A DNA stretch of 64,000 nt from contig NZ_JAHRGL010000001.1 of the NCBI RefSeq assembly GCF_019097855.1, forward strand, positions 124,001 to 188,000, in the 5' to 3' direction. Origin of the DNA: Geopseudomonas aromaticivorans. GTDB taxonomy: Bacteria > Pseudomonadota > Gammaproteobacteria > Pseudomonadales > Pseudomonadaceae. A model generated the notes under the pieces. The model searched no databases and was not told the origin of the DNA. It saw only the letters and a list, made by a program, of their open reading frames with translations. Of this stretch, positions 28,848 through 38,288 are shown in pieces (the first letter of the stretch is position 1; each line of letters starts with the position of its first letter). The position numbers were made by a program, and so were the translations under genes.

Positions 28848-29308
28848 AGGCCCTCCCGGAGTTGTTCGATCAGCCGGTCGCAGGCCAGCTCGACCATGTC
28901 CAGCACACGTTCGAAGCCCTCGGCGCCGCCGTAGTAGGGATCGGGCACCTCATGCTCGCGCAGACCGCCGCGGCGCAGGAACAGGTCCAGCTCGGCCGTT
29001 GCCTCGCGGGGGCGCAGCTGCTGCAGCTGGCGCAGGTTGTCGCGGTCCATGGCGAGGATCAGCTCGAACTGGCCGAAGTCCGCCTCCCGCACCGGCCGCG
29101 CCCGCAGGTCGTGCAAGCGGTAGCCGCGCTGCTCGGCGGCTGCGCAGGTACGCGGATCCGGCGCCTTGCCGACATGCCAGGCTGCGGTGCCGGCGGAATC
29201 CACCTGCACCTGCCCAGCCAGACCGGCGAGCTGCAGCTTGTGGCGCATCACCGCTTCTGCGGTCGGCGAGCGACAGATATTGCCGAGGCAGACGAACAGC
29301 AGGCGCAT
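28844..29308 (-). CDS. Low-molecular-weight protein-tyrosine phosphatase
   Basis: The protein has the catalytic loop CLGNICRS (C7 to R13, the CX5R motif) at its N-terminus and the general-acid Asp in VPDPYYGG near residue 125, both diagnostic of low-molecular-weight protein-tyrosine phosphatases. Length is 154 residues. Cytosolic enzymes of this type act on tyrosine-phosphorylated proteins, or occasionally on small molecules. The target is unknown here; being inside a kdsB-murB operon does not show a wall or LPS role by itself. It is coupled to murB by a four-base overlap. Confidence 0.93.
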   Translation of the reverse strand: MRLLFVCLGNICRSPTAEAVMRHKLQLAGLAGQVQVDSAGTAAWHVGKAPDPRTCAAAEQRGYRLHDLRARPVREADFGQFELILAMDRDNLRQLQQLRPREATAELDLFLRRGGLREHEVPDPYYGGAEGFERVLDMVELACDRLIEQLREGL

Positions 29309-29310
29309 GC

Positions 29311-30075
29311 TCAGGCTCCCAGCAACTGGCGCACGCGCTGCAGGTCCTCAAGGGTATCGACTCCGGCTGGCGGCGCCTCGAGAGCGTCGGCCACGTGGAT
29401 GCGCACCCCGTGCCACAGCGCGCGCAGCTGCTCGAGGCACTCGGTGTCCTCCAGCCAGCACGGGCCCCAGGCGACGAAGTCGTGGAGGAAACTGGCCCGG
29501 TAGGCGTAGATGCCGATATGCCGGCGGAACGGTACCCCGACAGGCAGGCTGTCGCGCTCGCTGGCGAAGGCATCACGCGCCCACGGCAGCGGCGCCCGAC
29601 TGAAGGTCAGTGCCAGGCCGTTGTGATCGGTGACCAGCTTGACCACGTTGGGGTTGAACAGCTGGGCGGCGTCATGCAGCGGCTCGCCGAGGGTGGCGAT
29701 GCCGGCTTCCGGATGGGCCGCCAGGTTGGCAGCCACCTGGTCGATGATCACCGGCGGGATCAGCGGCTCGTCGCCCTGCACGTTGACCACGATGGCATCG
29801 TCGGCCAGACCGAGCTGGCTGGCCACTTCGGCCAGGCGGTCGGTACCGGAGTTGTGATCGGCGCGGGTCAGCAGCACCTCGGCGCCGAACGCCTGGCAGA
29901 CGGCGACGATGCGCGCATCGTCGGTAGCCACCACCACGCGACTGGCGCTGCTTTGCCGGGCCTGCTCCCAGACGTGCTGGATCATCGGCTTGCCGGCGAT
30001 GTCCTGCAGCGGCTTGCCGGGCAGACGGGTGGAAGCATAGCGGGCCGGAATGACGACGGTGAATTGACTGCTCAT
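29311..30075 (-). CDS. kdsB: CMP-KDO synthetase (3-deoxy-manno-octulosonate cytidylyltransferase)
   Basis: KdsB activates KDO with CTP for the inner core of lipopolysaccharide. The 254 residues show [56 protein letters not shown] and [11 protein letters not shown], all family signatures. Two bases separate it from the phosphatase gene, and its start overlaps the Trm112-like gene by four bases, forming lpxK-ycaR-kdsB-ptp-murB. Confidence 0.97.
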   Translation of the reverse strand: MSSQFTVVIPARYASTRLPGKPLQDIAGKPMIQHVWEQARQSSASRVVVATDDARIVAVCQAFGAEVLLTRADHNSGTDRLAEVASQLGLADDAIVVNVQGDEPLIPPVIIDQVAANLAAHPEAGIATLGEPLHDAAQLFNPNVVKLVTDHNGLALTFSRAPLPWARDAFASERDSLPVGVPFRRHIGIYAYRASFLHDFVAWGPCWLEDTECLEQLRALWHGVRIHVADALEAPPAGVDTLEDLQRVRQLLGA

Positions 30076-30257
30076 TTATCCAGACGCTCGTCGACGGTCA
30101 GGGTGCGCGCCTCGCCTTCGAGCATCACCGGGATGCCGTCGCGCACCGGGAAGGCTAGGGCATCGGCCTTGCAGACCAGCTCGGACTTGTCGGCGCTGAG
30201 TTTGAGGGGGCCCTTGCACAGCGGGCAGGCGAGAATATCGAGAAGTTTCGGGTCCAT
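30072..30257 (-). CDS. ycaR: Trm112/YcaR family protein, 61 aa
   Basis: The 61-residue protein [20 protein letters not shown] has the Trm112-like zinc-ribbon start (CPLC, with a third Cys in [21 protein letters not shown]). In bacteria the family is small and uncharacterised, commonly found between lpxK and kdsB as here. It is a good example of a short conserved gene inside an LPS operon whose contribution is unknown. Start at ATG 30257 with AGGA upstream; a longer frame extends into lpxK and is discarded. Confidence 0.93.
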   Translation of the reverse strand: MDPKLLDILACPLCKGPLKLSADKSELVCKADALAFPVRDGIPVMLEGEARTLTVDERLDK

Positions 30258-30298
30258 GGTCCAGTCCTGGAGTGACACATCAGGGGGGACCGCCGGAG

Positions 30299-31297
30299 TC
30301 AGCGTGGCAGCAGGCGCTCGAGCTGGGCGTCGAACCAGGCCACGAAGGCCGGCGACGGCAGACCATCGACCGCCAGATACCACCAGTCAGCGGCGGCAAA
30401 TGCCCGGCATTTCACCGCATCCTTCTCGGTCATCAGCAACGGCAGGGCCGGAGTGAAACGCAGATCCTCGGGGCCATAGGCCGCGTGGTCGGCAAAGGCA
30501 TGCGGAACCGGGCGCCAGTGTAGCGCCTCGAGGGTCGCGAAGAAACGCTGCGGATTGCCGATACCGGCCACCGCGTGCACCGCCTGGCCGGGCGGCAGAC
30601 TGTCCAGCGGGCGGCGCTCGCCGCTGGCCAGGTTGACCAGCGCCGCCGGCTGCAGGTTGAAGGCAAAGCCCTGCGCACTGTCGGCAGCGCCCCCGTTGAG
30701 CAGGCAGGCATCCACCGCGGCCAGGCGCTCCAGCGGCTCGCGCAGGGGGCCGGCGGGCAGGCAGCGGCGGTTGCCGAGACCACGGGCGGCGTCGATCAGC
30801 ACCAGCTCCAGGTCGCGCGCCAGTCGATAGTGCTGCAGGCCGTCGTCGCTGAGGATCAGGTCCAGCGGCTCCTCGGCGAGCAGCGCCTGCACGGCGCGCG
30901 CGCGGTCGGGATCGATCATCAGCGGCACCCCGCTGCGCTCGACGATCATCAGTGGCTCGTCGCCGGCCTCGCTGGCCGCCTGCCCGGCACGCACCCGCCA
31001 GGGCAGGCGCGGTGGCGTGGCGCCGTAGCCGCGGCTGACCACGCCGACGCGCAGGCCGCGGGCGCGACAGTGTTCGATCAGCCAGAGGATCATTGGCGTC
31101 TTGCCGGTGCCGCCCACGGTGATGTTGCCGACCACGATCACCGGCACCGGCGCGCGATAGGCGGGCTTGCGCCCGGCAAGGTAGTCGGCGCGCTTGCGCG
31201 CGACCACCCTTCGGTACAGCGTCTCCAGCGGACGCAGCAGCAGCAGTGCCGGATGACCCGCATACCAGGCCGCGGCCAGGCGCTCGGCGAAGGCCAT
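30299..31297 (-). CDS. lpxK: Tetraacyldisaccharide 4'-kinase
   Basis: LpxK phosphorylates the lipid A precursor at the 4' position on the cytosolic face of the inner membrane. The 332-residue sequence has a hydrophobic N-terminus ([20 protein letters not shown]) for membrane attachment, P-loop [48 protein letters not shown] and the late [11 protein letters not shown]. It shares one base with the exbD stop (TGATG), so the exbB-exbD-lpxK-ycaR-kdsB genes are one transcription unit. Confidence 0.96.
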   Translation of the reverse strand: MAFAERLAAAWYAGHPALLLLRPLETLYRRVVARKRADYLAGRKPAYRAPVPVIVVGNITVGGTGKTPMILWLIEHCRARGLRVGVVSRGYGATPPRLPWRVRAGQAASEAGDEPLMIVERSGVPLMIDPDRARAVQALLAEEPLDLILSDDGLQHYRLARDLELVLIDAARGLGNRRCLPAGPLREPLERLAAVDACLLNGGAADSAQGFAFNLQPAALVNLASGERRPLDSLPPGQAVHAVAGIGNPQRFFATLEALHWRPVPHAFADHAAYGPEDLRFTPALPLLMTEKDAVKCRAFAAADWWYLAVDGLPSPAFVAWFDAQLERLLPR

Positions 31298-31728
31298 CAG
31301 GGCTTGGCCGGCGCGGCTTCTACGGTACTGATGCGCAGGCGGGAGAAGCCCAGCTTGCCGGCGGCATCCATGGCGGTGATCACCGCCTGATGCGGAGTGC
31401 GGGCGTCGGCGCTGATCACCAGCGGCAGGCTGTTGTCACCCGCGGACTCTTGCTGCAGGGCGTTGGTCAGGGTCGCCAGATCGCTCTTGACCAGGGCCTG
31501 ACCATTGAGGGCGTAGCTGCCATCGGCGGAAATCGTCACTTCCAGCGCTTTGGGCTGATTCTCCTGCACCGCTTCCGCACTGTCCGCCTCGGGCAGCTCG
31601 ACCTTCAGCGCCGACTCGCGGGTGAAGGTGGTGGTCACCACGAAGAACAGCAGCAGGATGAACACCACATCCAGCAGCGAAGCCAGGTTGATCTCGATGT
31701 TTTCCCGTGGTTTGCGCCGGAATTTCAC
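31297..31728 (-). CDS. exbD: ExbD/TolR family proton-channel component
   Basis: ExbD/TolR proteins use the proton gradient with an ExbB/TolQ partner to energise outer-membrane processes. The single transmembrane helix is [24 protein letters not shown] in overlapping segments (residues 11-33), with the essential Asp in SLLDVV. The periplasmic domain follows ([23 protein letters not shown]). Length is 143 residues. No TonB gene adjoins it, so the energised partner is unknown. Close linkage to lpxK suggests envelope rather than iron-uptake function, which is inference. Confidence 0.9.
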   Translation of the reverse strand: MKFRRKPRENIEINLASLLDVVFILLLFFVVTTTFTRESALKVELPEADSAEAVQENQPKALEVTISADGSYALNGQALVKSDLATLTNALQQESAGDNSLPLVISADARTPHQAVITAMDAAGKLGFSRLRISTVEAAPAKP

Positions 31729-32360
31729 CGCTTGTCGCCCTCGGCCAGATCGACGTCGCGGTCGCCCTGGACCACTTCCACCAGACGGATGGCTTCCTGC
31801 TCCATGCCGACCACCAGCTCGTCGACCCGGCGCTGCAGGTAGCGATGGAAGAACAGCGCCGGGATCGCCACCATCAGACCGGCCGCGGTGGTGATCAGCG
31901 CCGTGGAGATGCCGCCCGCCAGCACCGGGGCATTGGACATGCCGCTGCCCATGAAGCCGCTGAAGATCTGGATCATGCCGAGCACGGTGCCCAGCAGACC
32001 GAGCAGCGGCGCGATGGCGGCAATGGTGCCGAGCGCATTGAGGTAGCGTTCCAGGTCATGGATGACCCGCGCAGCGGCTTCCTCGATGCACTCCTTCATG
32101 ATGTCGCGGCCGTGCTTGGAGTTGGCCAGACCGGCGGCGAGCACCTCGCCCAGCGGCGAGGAGGCCCGCAGCTCCTTGAGCTTCTGGCTGTCCAGCTGTT
32201 TGTCCTGAATCCAGCGCCAGACCTGACCCAGCAGGTTGGGCGGGGTGATCCGCGACGGACGCAAGGTCCACAGGCGCTCGGCACAGATGGCGAGCGCGGC
32301 GATTGAACAGAGAATGATCGGCAGCATCATCCAGCCGCCGGCTTTGACCAGTTCCCACAC
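31725..32360 (-). CDS. exbB: ExbB/TolQ/MotA family proton-channel protein
   Basis: The 211-residue protein has three hydrophobic segments (about residues 10-28, 108-134 and 150-174) and the family motif NALGTIAAIAPLLGLLGTV with GISTALITTAAGLMVAIPA. It pairs with ExbD, overlapping it by four bases. ExbB forms the pentamer around the ExbD helix. The start is GTG 32360. In pseudomonads this pair sits upstream of lpxK, apart from the main tonB-exbBD and tol-pal operons, so it is an additional copy. Confidence 0.92.
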   Translation of the reverse strand: MWELVKAGGWMMLPIILCSIAALAICAERLWTLRPSRITPPNLLGQVWRWIQDKQLDSQKLKELRASSPLGEVLAAGLANSKHGRDIMKECIEEAAARVIHDLERYLNALGTIAAIAPLLGLLGTVLGMIQIFSGFMGSGMSNAPVLAGGISTALITTAAGLMVAIPALFFHRYLQRRVDELVVGMEQEAIRLVEVVQGDRDVDLAEGDKR

Positions 32361-32381
32361 AGTTGCGAACCCCTTGAAAAA

Positions 32382-32420
32382 AGTGGCGCCACTCTAGCAC
32401 AGCGGCTGCTCGACGCCGCT
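32382..32420 (-). terminator. Possible terminator between comEC and exbB
   Basis: On the minus strand a hairpin AGCGGC-N8-GCCGCT (32401-32420) and the 12-bp palindrome AGTGGCGCCACT (32382-32393) are followed by a T run (plus-strand AAAAAA at 32377-32382). The palindrome has almost no loop, so function as terminator is uncertain. Confidence 0.45.
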
Positions 32421-32431
32421 CGCTCCCGTTC

Positions 32432-34654
32432 TCATTTTTCCCGCCAGAAACGGGTCTGGGTCCGGGCCGCCTCGGCCCCGCCGCGACGGCCCAGCAGCAG
32501 GCGCAGGGCACCATGCCGTGCACTGTCGTAGATGCGCGCGCCCGCCTGCCGATAGCGCGCCAGTACCGCAGCATGTGGGTGGCCGAAAGGATTGTGCCAG
32601 GCCCGCGACAGCAGTACCGCACGCGGCGCCACCGCCGCGACGAAGGCCGCCGAGGAGGAGCCCCGGCTGCCGTGATGGGGCGCCTGCAGCCAGTCGGCGC
32701 GCAGATCGCGGCCGCTGGCCAACAGGTGGCGCTCCCCGGCCTCGCCGATATCACCGGTCAACAGCAGCCGCTCGCCGCGAGCCTCGACCTGCAGCAGGCA
32801 GGAGCCATCGTTGGGATTGTCCGCCCGTTGCCAGCGCCAGGTGCTGAAGTGCACGCCATCCCACTGCCACTGCTCGCCATCGCGGCAATCCTCGGCGGAA
32901 CGCGACAGGCGCAGGGCCTGCACCTCGCCACTAAGCAGACGCTCCACCGGCAACCCGGCCAGGAGCGCCGCCGCGCCGCCGGCATGATCCTGATCGGCAT
33001 GGCTGAGCAGCAGCAGATCCAGGCGGCGCACGCCGAGCCCGCGCAACATCGGCAGCACCACCTTCTCGCCACTGTCGAAGCCGCGACCGGCCGGCCCGGC
33101 GTCGTACAGCAGCGCATGGCTGCGGGTGCGCACCAGCACCGCCAGGCCCTGGCCGACATCCAGCTGGTGCACTTCAGCCAGCCCGCTCGACAGGCGGGGC
33201 AACGGCGGACACAGCAGCGGCAATAGCATCAGGCCACCGCACAAGCGCAGCGGCAGACCCCGCGGCGACAGCGCCAGCAATACCCCGACCAGACCCAGGA
33301 CGACCGCCCACCAGGGCGCGGCCGCGAACTGCCAGACGGGCACCCGCTCGGCCAGCCAGCCCAGCAGCGCGAACAGCAGCTCCAGCTGCGCCCCGGCCAG
33401 CCACAGCAGGCTGCTGCCGATTCCGGGCAACGGCAGCAGCAGGGTGCCGAGCAACGCCAGCGGCACCACGCCGATACTCACCCAGGGCACCGCCACCAGA
33501 TTGGCCAACGGCCCGCCGAGACTGACCGGCAGGCCCAGCGCCAGCAGCAGAGGCAACAGGCCCAGCGCCATCGCCCACTGCGCGTGCACCAGCACCCGCC
33601 AGCCGCCCGGCGTGCCGAGGCGGCCGCTGAAGCACCAGGCCAGCAGCGCCACAGCCGCGAACGACAGCCAGAAACCGGGCTGCAGACTGGCCAGCGGCTC
33701 CCACATCAACACCAGAGTCAACGCCACCAGCAACGGCAGCCAGATGCCGAGATGGCGGAACCGCCAGCGCCACAGGAGGACCACGGCGAGCATTGCACAG
33801 GCCCGCTGCACCGGCACCTCGAAACCGGCGAGCAGGCCGTAGGCCAGCGCCCCGAACATGGCCAGCGCACAGGCGCACGGCAGCCACGGCCAGTGCCGCG
33901 GCCACCAGCCCAGGCGGAACAGCCCCAGCACCAGCGCGTAGAGCAGGCTGCCGAGCAGCATCACATGCTGGCCGGAAATCACCAGCAGGTGCACGGTGCC
34001 GGTGGTCTGCAGGATCCGCCAGTCGGCATCGTCGAGTCCCGAACCGTCGCCCAGCACCAGCGCCGCCAGGGCACCCTCCCGACCGCGCGCCTGCACCGCC
34101 AGCAAGCGGCTGCGCAGGTTGTCCCGCCAGCTGGCCGGGCCGCCGGCCATGCTCAGGCGCTCGCCGGCCTTGACCGTGCCGCTGGCGCCGATGCGCCTGG
34201 CCGTCAGCCAGGCTTCGTAATCGAAGGCATGCGGATTGACCAGTCCGCGCGGGCGCTTGAGGCTCACCGCCAGACGCCAGACTTCGCCGGCGGCCAGCGC
34301 CGGCGCACCATACCAGGACAGGCGCAGGCGCTGCGGCAGCGGTGCGCGCCGCGACTCGGCCTGCTGCAGATAGAAGCGCACCACGCCGTCGCCCTGCTCC
34401 GGCAGGCCGACGACCTGTCCCTGCAGCCAGAGGGTCTGGCCATCCAGCTCGACCGGCAGCCGGTCGTCCAGCGCCAGCTGGGCCGAGCCTGCGGCCCATG
34501 CCACGCCGAGGAGGAACAAGCCCAGCGGATACAGCCGTGATAGCAGCAGGCCCAGGCCGGCGGCGGCCAGCAGCAGGCAAGCCGAGACGGGCAAAACAGG
34601 CAGGAAACGCAGGCACAGCAACCCGCAGCAGAGGGCGATCATCCCCAATCGCAT
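32432..34654 (-). CDS. comEC: ComEC/Rec2 family DNA-uptake channel protein
   Basis: ComEC is the inner-membrane channel that passes single-stranded DNA into the cytosol in natural transformation. Domains in order: N-terminal hydrophobic segments and an OB-like region (LWLQGQVVGLPE), the competence membrane domain (LLVISGQHVMLLGSLLYAL, many helices to about residue 480), and a C-terminal metallo-beta-lactamase domain with DVGQGLAVLV, LSHADQDHAGG, LLTGDIGEAGE and APHHGSRGSS. ATG 34654 is chosen because it has AAGGA at good spacing; upstream ATG 34663 and TTG 34693 are also in frame. About 740 residues, normal length, so the gene looks intact. Confidence 0.93.
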   Translation of the reverse strand: MRLGMIALCCGLLCLRFLPVLPVSACLLLAAAGLGLLLSRLYPLGLFLLGVAWAAGSAQLALDDRLPVELDGQTLWLQGQVVGLPEQGDGVVRFYLQQAESRRAPLPQRLRLSWYGAPALAAGEVWRLAVSLKRPRGLVNPHAFDYEAWLTARRIGASGTVKAGERLSMAGGPASWRDNLRSRLLAVQARGREGALAALVLGDGSGLDDADWRILQTTGTVHLLVISGQHVMLLGSLLYALVLGLFRLGWWPRHWPWLPCACALAMFGALAYGLLAGFEVPVQRACAMLAVVLLWRWRFRHLGIWLPLLVALTLVLMWEPLASLQPGFWLSFAAVALLAWCFSGRLGTPGGWRVLVHAQWAMALGLLPLLLALGLPVSLGGPLANLVAVPWVSIGVVPLALLGTLLLPLPGIGSSLLWLAGAQLELLFALLGWLAERVPVWQFAAAPWWAVVLGLVGVLLALSPRGLPLRLCGGLMLLPLLCPPLPRLSSGLAEVHQLDVGQGLAVLVRTRSHALLYDAGPAGRGFDSGEKVVLPMLRGLGVRRLDLLLLSHADQDHAGGAAALLAGLPVERLLSGEVQALRLSRSAEDCRDGEQWQWDGVHFSTWRWQRADNPNDGSCLLQVEARGERLLLTGDIGEAGERHLLASGRDLRADWLQAPHHGSRGSSSAAFVAAVAPRAVLLSRAWHNPFGHPHAAVLARYRQAGARIYDSARHGALRLLLGRRGGAEAARTQTRFWREK

Positions 34655-34800
34655 GGCGTTCATCCTTGAACAGTGCGGATCGTTGGTGGCCAAATCTTGT
34701 TACAGAGCGGCCAGCAGCCGGTCCGGAAAAACGTGCCGGCCGGCACATGAAAAAGCGAATGCGTGCATAATAGCCGCGCTCATGCCAGCCGAGGGCCATC

Positions 34801-35322
34801 ATGCCGCGCCGTATTTTCAAGCGATATATGCCCGACCCGGAGCGCATCAGGAGCGACAAGTCCCTGCGCTTCCTCGGCAAACTGCTCCACGATCCCAACC
34901 TCTGGCACCTCAATCGCCACTCGGTCGCCAGGGCCATGGCCGTCGGCTTGTTCGCCGCCTTCATCCCGCTGCCGCTGCAGATGCTGCTGGCCGCCTTGCT
35001 GGCCATCCCGGTACGCGCCAACCTGCCGATCTCCATCGGCCTGGTTTGGCTGACCAACCCGATCACCATGCCGCCGGTGTTCTACTGCACCTACAAGATG
35101 GGCGCCTGGCTGCTGCATGTGCCGCCGATCAGCCTGCCCGAGCACCTGAGCGTGGACTGGATCACCGGCGAACTAGCCGCCCTGTGGCAGCCGTTCCTGC
35201 TCGGCTCGATCGTGGTCGGCCTGCTCAGCGCCGTTCTCGGCTACTGCCTGACCATGCTCTACTGGCGCTGGTGGGTGAAGCACAACTGGCAGAAGCGCCA
35301 GCAACGCCGCCGGCATCCCTGA
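34801..35322 (+). CDS. DUF2062 domain-containing membrane protein
   Basis: The 173-residue protein begins MPRRIFKRYMPDPERIR, followed by hydrophobic stretches MAVGLFAAFIPLPLQMLLAA, ISIGLVWLTNPITMPPVFYC and a C-terminal LLGSIVVGLLSAVLGYCL, then a basic tail (WQKRQQRRRHP). The VGLFAAFIPLPLQM and NPIT.PP.Y segments are the DUF2062 signature. Function is unknown; it is an inner-membrane protein with several short helices. It lies between comEC (divergent) and lolD (convergent). Confidence 0.9.
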   Translation: MPRRIFKRYMPDPERIRSDKSLRFLGKLLHDPNLWHLNRHSVARAMAVGLFAAFIPLPLQMLLAALLAIPVRANLPISIGLVWLTNPITMPPVFYCTYKMGAWLLHVPPISLPEHLSVDWITGELAALWQPFLLGSIVVGLLSAVLGYCLTMLYWRWWVKHNWQKRQQRRRHP

Positions 35323-35350
35323 AGCGGACCTGCACCCCGGCAATTGCCCG

Positions 35351-35370
35351 CGCCTGCCCTGCGGCAGGCG
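35351..35370. other. 8-bp stem hairpin between convergent genes
   Basis: CGCCTGCC-CTGC-GGCAGGCG sits between the DUF2062 stop and the lolD stop. It has the position of a shared terminator but no T tract on either side. Confidence 0.4.
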
Positions 35371-35377
35371 CCCTTCC

Positions 35378-36067
35378 CTACTTCACCGTCACCAGACGCC
35401 CGTCTTCCAGGCGCAGCACGCGATCCATCTGCTGCGCCAGCGACGTGTCGTGGGTAACCACCAGAAAAGCGGTGTGCAGCGAGGTACTCAGCTCCAGCAT
35501 CAGTTCCTGGATGCCGCGGGCCGTGTGGTGGTCGAGATTACCGGTCGGCTCGTCGAGCAACACCAGGCTCGGCTGGTTGACCAGCGCCCGGGCAATCGCC
35601 ACGCGCTGACGCTCGCCGCCGGACAGCTCGGCCGGCTTGTGGCCCAGACGATGCCCCAGACCGACCCGCTGCAGCAGCGCGGTCGCCTTGGCGCGTGCCT
35701 CGCCAATCGGCATGCGGCCGATCAGCAGCGGCATGCACACGTTCTCCAGCGCACTGAATTCCGGCAACAGGTGATGGAACTGGTAGACGAAGCCCATCGC
35801 CCGATTGCGTAGCAGGCCGCGGGCCTTCTCGCTGAGCGCCGACAGTTGCTCGCCGGCCAGCCAGACGCTGCCCTCGCTGGGCGTATCCAGCCCGCCGAGC
35901 AGGTTGAGCAGAGTGGTCTTGCCCGAGCCCGAGCTGCCGATGATGGCCACGCGCTCTCCGGGCTGCAGGTTCAGCTCGACGCCGGCCAGCACTTCCACCG
36001 ACTGCGGGCCTTCCTCGTAGCGCTTGCCCAGGTTGCGGCACTCCAGTACCGCCTTGTCGTTACTCAT
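35378..36067 (-). CDS. lolD: Lipoprotein-releasing ABC transporter ATPase LolD
   Basis: LolD powers extraction of outer-membrane lipoproteins from the inner membrane to LolA. The 229-residue ATPase has Walker [19 protein letters not shown], the Q loop in [15 protein letters not shown], signature [15 protein letters not shown], Walker B VLLDEPTG and the H loop VVTHD. It overlaps the upstream permease gene by eight bases. I recall that P. aeruginosa has a second permease gene right after lolD; here the next gene is the convergent DUF2062 gene, so that permease is missing from this place. Confidence 0.96.
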   Translation of the reverse strand: MSNDKAVLECRNLGKRYEEGPQSVEVLAGVELNLQPGERVAIIGSSGSGKTTLLNLLGGLDTPSEGSVWLAGEQLSALSEKARGLLRNRAMGFVYQFHHLLPEFSALENVCMPLLIGRMPIGEARAKATALLQRVGLGHRLGHKPAELSGGERQRVAIARALVNQPSLVLLDEPTGNLDHHTARGIQELMLELSTSLHTAFLVVTHDTSLAQQMDRVLRLEDGRLVTVK

Positions 36068-37304
36068 AACGCAGAGCCTCCGCCGGCTGGGTGCGTGCCG
36101 CCCGCCAGGCCGGGTACAGGGTGGCGAAGAAGCTCATCAGCAGCGCTGCGGAGCAGATCAGCACCACGTCCTCGACCCGCAGTTGCGACGGCAGGTAGTT
36201 GATGAAGTAGACGTCGGAGCTGAGAAACTTGCGCCCCAGCAGGCTCTCCAGCCCGGCCACCCAGGCGGTGACGTTGAGCGCGGAGATCACCCCGAGCACG
36301 CCACCGATCAGGGTACCGACCACACCGATCACCGAGCCCTGGACCATGAATACCAGCATGATCTGCCGCGGCGTCATGCCCAGGGTGCGCAGGATGGCGA
36401 TGTCAGCCTTCTTGTCGGTCACCACCATCACCAGGGTGGAAATGATGTTGAACGCTGCCACCGCGACGATCAGCAGCAGCAGCAGACCGATCATGGTCTT
36501 CTCCATCTGGATCGCCTGGAACAGGCTGCCGTGGCTGCGGGTCCAGTCGCGAGCGACGTAATCGTCGCCCAGCTCGCCGGCGATCCGCCAGGCCACCTCG
36601 GGCGCCTGGAACAGGTCCTTGAGCTTGAGGCGCACGCCTTCCACCTGGTTTTCCTGCCAGCGCGACATGCGCGCGGCATCGCCGATGTGAATCAGCGCCA
36701 GCGAGCTGTCCAGCTCGGCGCCGACCTTGAACACGCCGACCACGGTGAAGCGTTTGAGCCGCGGGAACACCCCGGCCGGTGTCACCGAGGCCTCGGGCAG
36801 GATCAGGGTCAGCTTGTCGCCGACATCGACACCGAAACGCCGGGCGGTGATCTCGCCGACGACGATGCCGAACTCGCCGCTCTGCAGGTCGTCGAGGTTA
36901 CCGCGGACCATGTGCTGGTCGATGATCGAGACGCTCTTCTCCGCCTCGGGCAACACTGCATTGACCAGCACCGGCTGCACCCCGCCACTGTGGGTGAGCA
37001 TGCCCTGCAGCTGGCTGAACGGCGCCACCGCAGCAACCTCGGGATGCTTGGCCACCTTGGCGGCCAGCATCTGCCAGTCGTCGATCGGCTGGTGGCTGGT
37101 GATGGTGGCGTGCGGCACCATGCCGAGGATGCGCGTGCGCAGCTCGCGGTCGAAACCGTTCATCACCGAGAGCACCAGGATCATCACCAGCACGCCGAGG
37201 GCGAGACCGACCATCGAAGTGAGGGAGATGAACGAGATGAAGTGGTTGCGACGCTTGGCACGCGTGTAACGCATGCCGATAAACACGGGTAAGGGTCTGA
37301 ACAT
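36060..37304 (-). CDS. lolC: Lipoprotein-releasing ABC transporter permease, LolC/LolE family
   Basis: A 414-residue MacB-fold permease: N-terminal helix ([20 protein letters not shown] and following, about residues 22-48), a large periplasmic domain, and three C-terminal helices (about 270-300, 315-345 and 375-400), ending [20 protein letters not shown]. The start [20 protein letters not shown] at 37304 replaces a 54-codon longer frame. It pairs with LolD, overlapping it by eight bases. LolC and LolE are paralogues; I call it LolC from its position upstream of lolD. It is the only permease gene here, so it may act as a homodimer (LolF-like) or pair with a distant LolE. Confidence 0.92.
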   Translation of the reverse strand: MFRPLPVFIGMRYTRAKRRNHFISFISLTSMVGLALGVLVMILVLSVMNGFDRELRTRILGMVPHATITSHQPIDDWQMLAAKVAKHPEVAAVAPFSQLQGMLTHSGGVQPVLVNAVLPEAEKSVSIIDQHMVRGNLDDLQSGEFGIVVGEITARRFGVDVGDKLTLILPEASVTPAGVFPRLKRFTVVGVFKVGAELDSSLALIHIGDAARMSRWQENQVEGVRLKLKDLFQAPEVAWRIAGELGDDYVARDWTRSHGSLFQAIQMEKTMIGLLLLLIVAVAAFNIISTLVMVVTDKKADIAILRTLGMTPRQIMLVFMVQGSVIGVVGTLIGGVLGVISALNVTAWVAGLESLLGRKFLSSDVYFINYLPSQLRVEDVVLICSAALLMSFFATLYPAWRAARTQPAEALRYE

Positions 37305-37520
37305 GCTCGGGCTGCTTTGCAGGCGAAGGGAAGACGTCCGTTTGTCCGGCGCGGACCATGAGGAGACCGCGCACGCGGCCGGCAGTTCACCGGGCCGGCG
37401 GCAGTCTACCGCAAGCCTGTGCGCCGCGCATCGCCACAACGCTGCCGCGCGCCACCCTCTCCCCAAAGCCCGGACGACGTGCTAGAAGGCAGCATCAGCC
37501 TTATCCAGCAAGGAGCAGTC

Positions 37521-38243
37521 GTGACCCTCATCTATGGCCACCGCGGCGCCCGGGGCGAGGCCCCGGAAAACACTCTCGCCAGCTTCCAGCGCTGCCTCGA
37601 GCACGGCGTGACCCGCTGCGAGCTGGACCTGCACCTGTCCGCCGACGGCGAGCTGATGGTGATCCACGATCCGACCCTCAAGCGCACCACCGGCCAGCGC
37701 GGCAAGGTCGCCGCCCACCCGGCCAGCGAACTGGAGTGCCTGGACGCCCGCAGCGCCGGTCCGGCCTGGCCGCAGCCCTGCCCGATCCCGCGCCTGCGCA
37801 CGCTGTTCGAGCACTGCCCGTTCGAGCACTGGCAACTGGAGGTGAAAAGCGCCTCGAAGGTCCGCGCCATGCGCACGGTGGAGGCCATCGTCGAGCTGAC
37901 CCGCGAGTTCGGCCTGAGCCATCGGGTCACCGTCACCAGCAGCTCGCGCAGCGTGCTGCGCGCCCTGCAACAGCTGGCGCCGCAACTGGCCCGCGGCCTG
38001 GTGGCCGAATACGACTGGCTCGATCCACTGAAGGTGGCGCAGCGCTACCAGTGCAGCCTGCTGGCACTCAACTGGACGCTGTGCAGCCCCGAGCGCCTGC
38101 GCAAGGCGCAGCAGCTCGGGCTGCATGTCTCGGTATGGACGGTCAACGAACCGGCGCTGATGCGCCGGCTCGCCGACCTGGGCGTGGACAGCCTGATCAC
38201 AGACTTTCCCGGTTTGGCCACTGCCACCCTCGGGAATCGCTGA
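37521..38243 (+). CDS. Glycerophosphodiester phosphodiesterase (cytosolic type)
   Basis: The 240-residue protein has the family motifs TLIYGHRGARGEAPENTLASF and CELDLHLSADGELMVIHDPTL, with catalytic His-Arg, Glu, Asp and His, followed by TTGQRG. It hydrolyses glycerophosphodiesters from phospholipid turnover to glycerol 3-phosphate and an alcohol. There is no signal peptide, so it resembles UgpQ rather than periplasmic GlpQ. The GTG at 37521 with AGGAG ten bases upstream is preferred to an upstream start. It converges with sth. The 216-base gap to lolC shows no other clear element. Confidence 0.92.
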   Translation: MTLIYGHRGARGEAPENTLASFQRCLEHGVTRCELDLHLSADGELMVIHDPTLKRTTGQRGKVAAHPASELECLDARSAGPAWPQPCPIPRLRTLFEHCPFEHWQLEVKSASKVRAMRTVEAIVELTREFGLSHRVTVTSSSRSVLRALQQLAPQLARGLVAEYDWLDPLKVAQRYQCSLLALNWTLCSPERLRKAQQLGLHVSVWTVNEPALMRRLADLGVDSLITDFPGLATATLGNR

Positions 38244-38288
38244 GCGACCAGTCTCCGACCGGCTCAGGCCACCGGTCGGAGCCGCTCA
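38241..38288. other. Nested inverted repeat spanning both stop codons of the phosphodiesterase gene and sth
   Basis: Outer arms TGAGCG (38241-38246) and CGCTCA (38283-38288) and inner arms CTCCGACCGG (38253-38262) and CCGGTCGGAG (38272-38281). The outer arms contain the TGA of one gene and, on the other strand, the TGA of the converging gene. There is no T tract on either exit side, so it is not a standard terminator. Confidence 0.7.

Noticed and set aside
32432-34654. comEC considered as a possible pseudogene
   Set aside because: All three domains and the metal-binding motifs are present in one frame of normal length.
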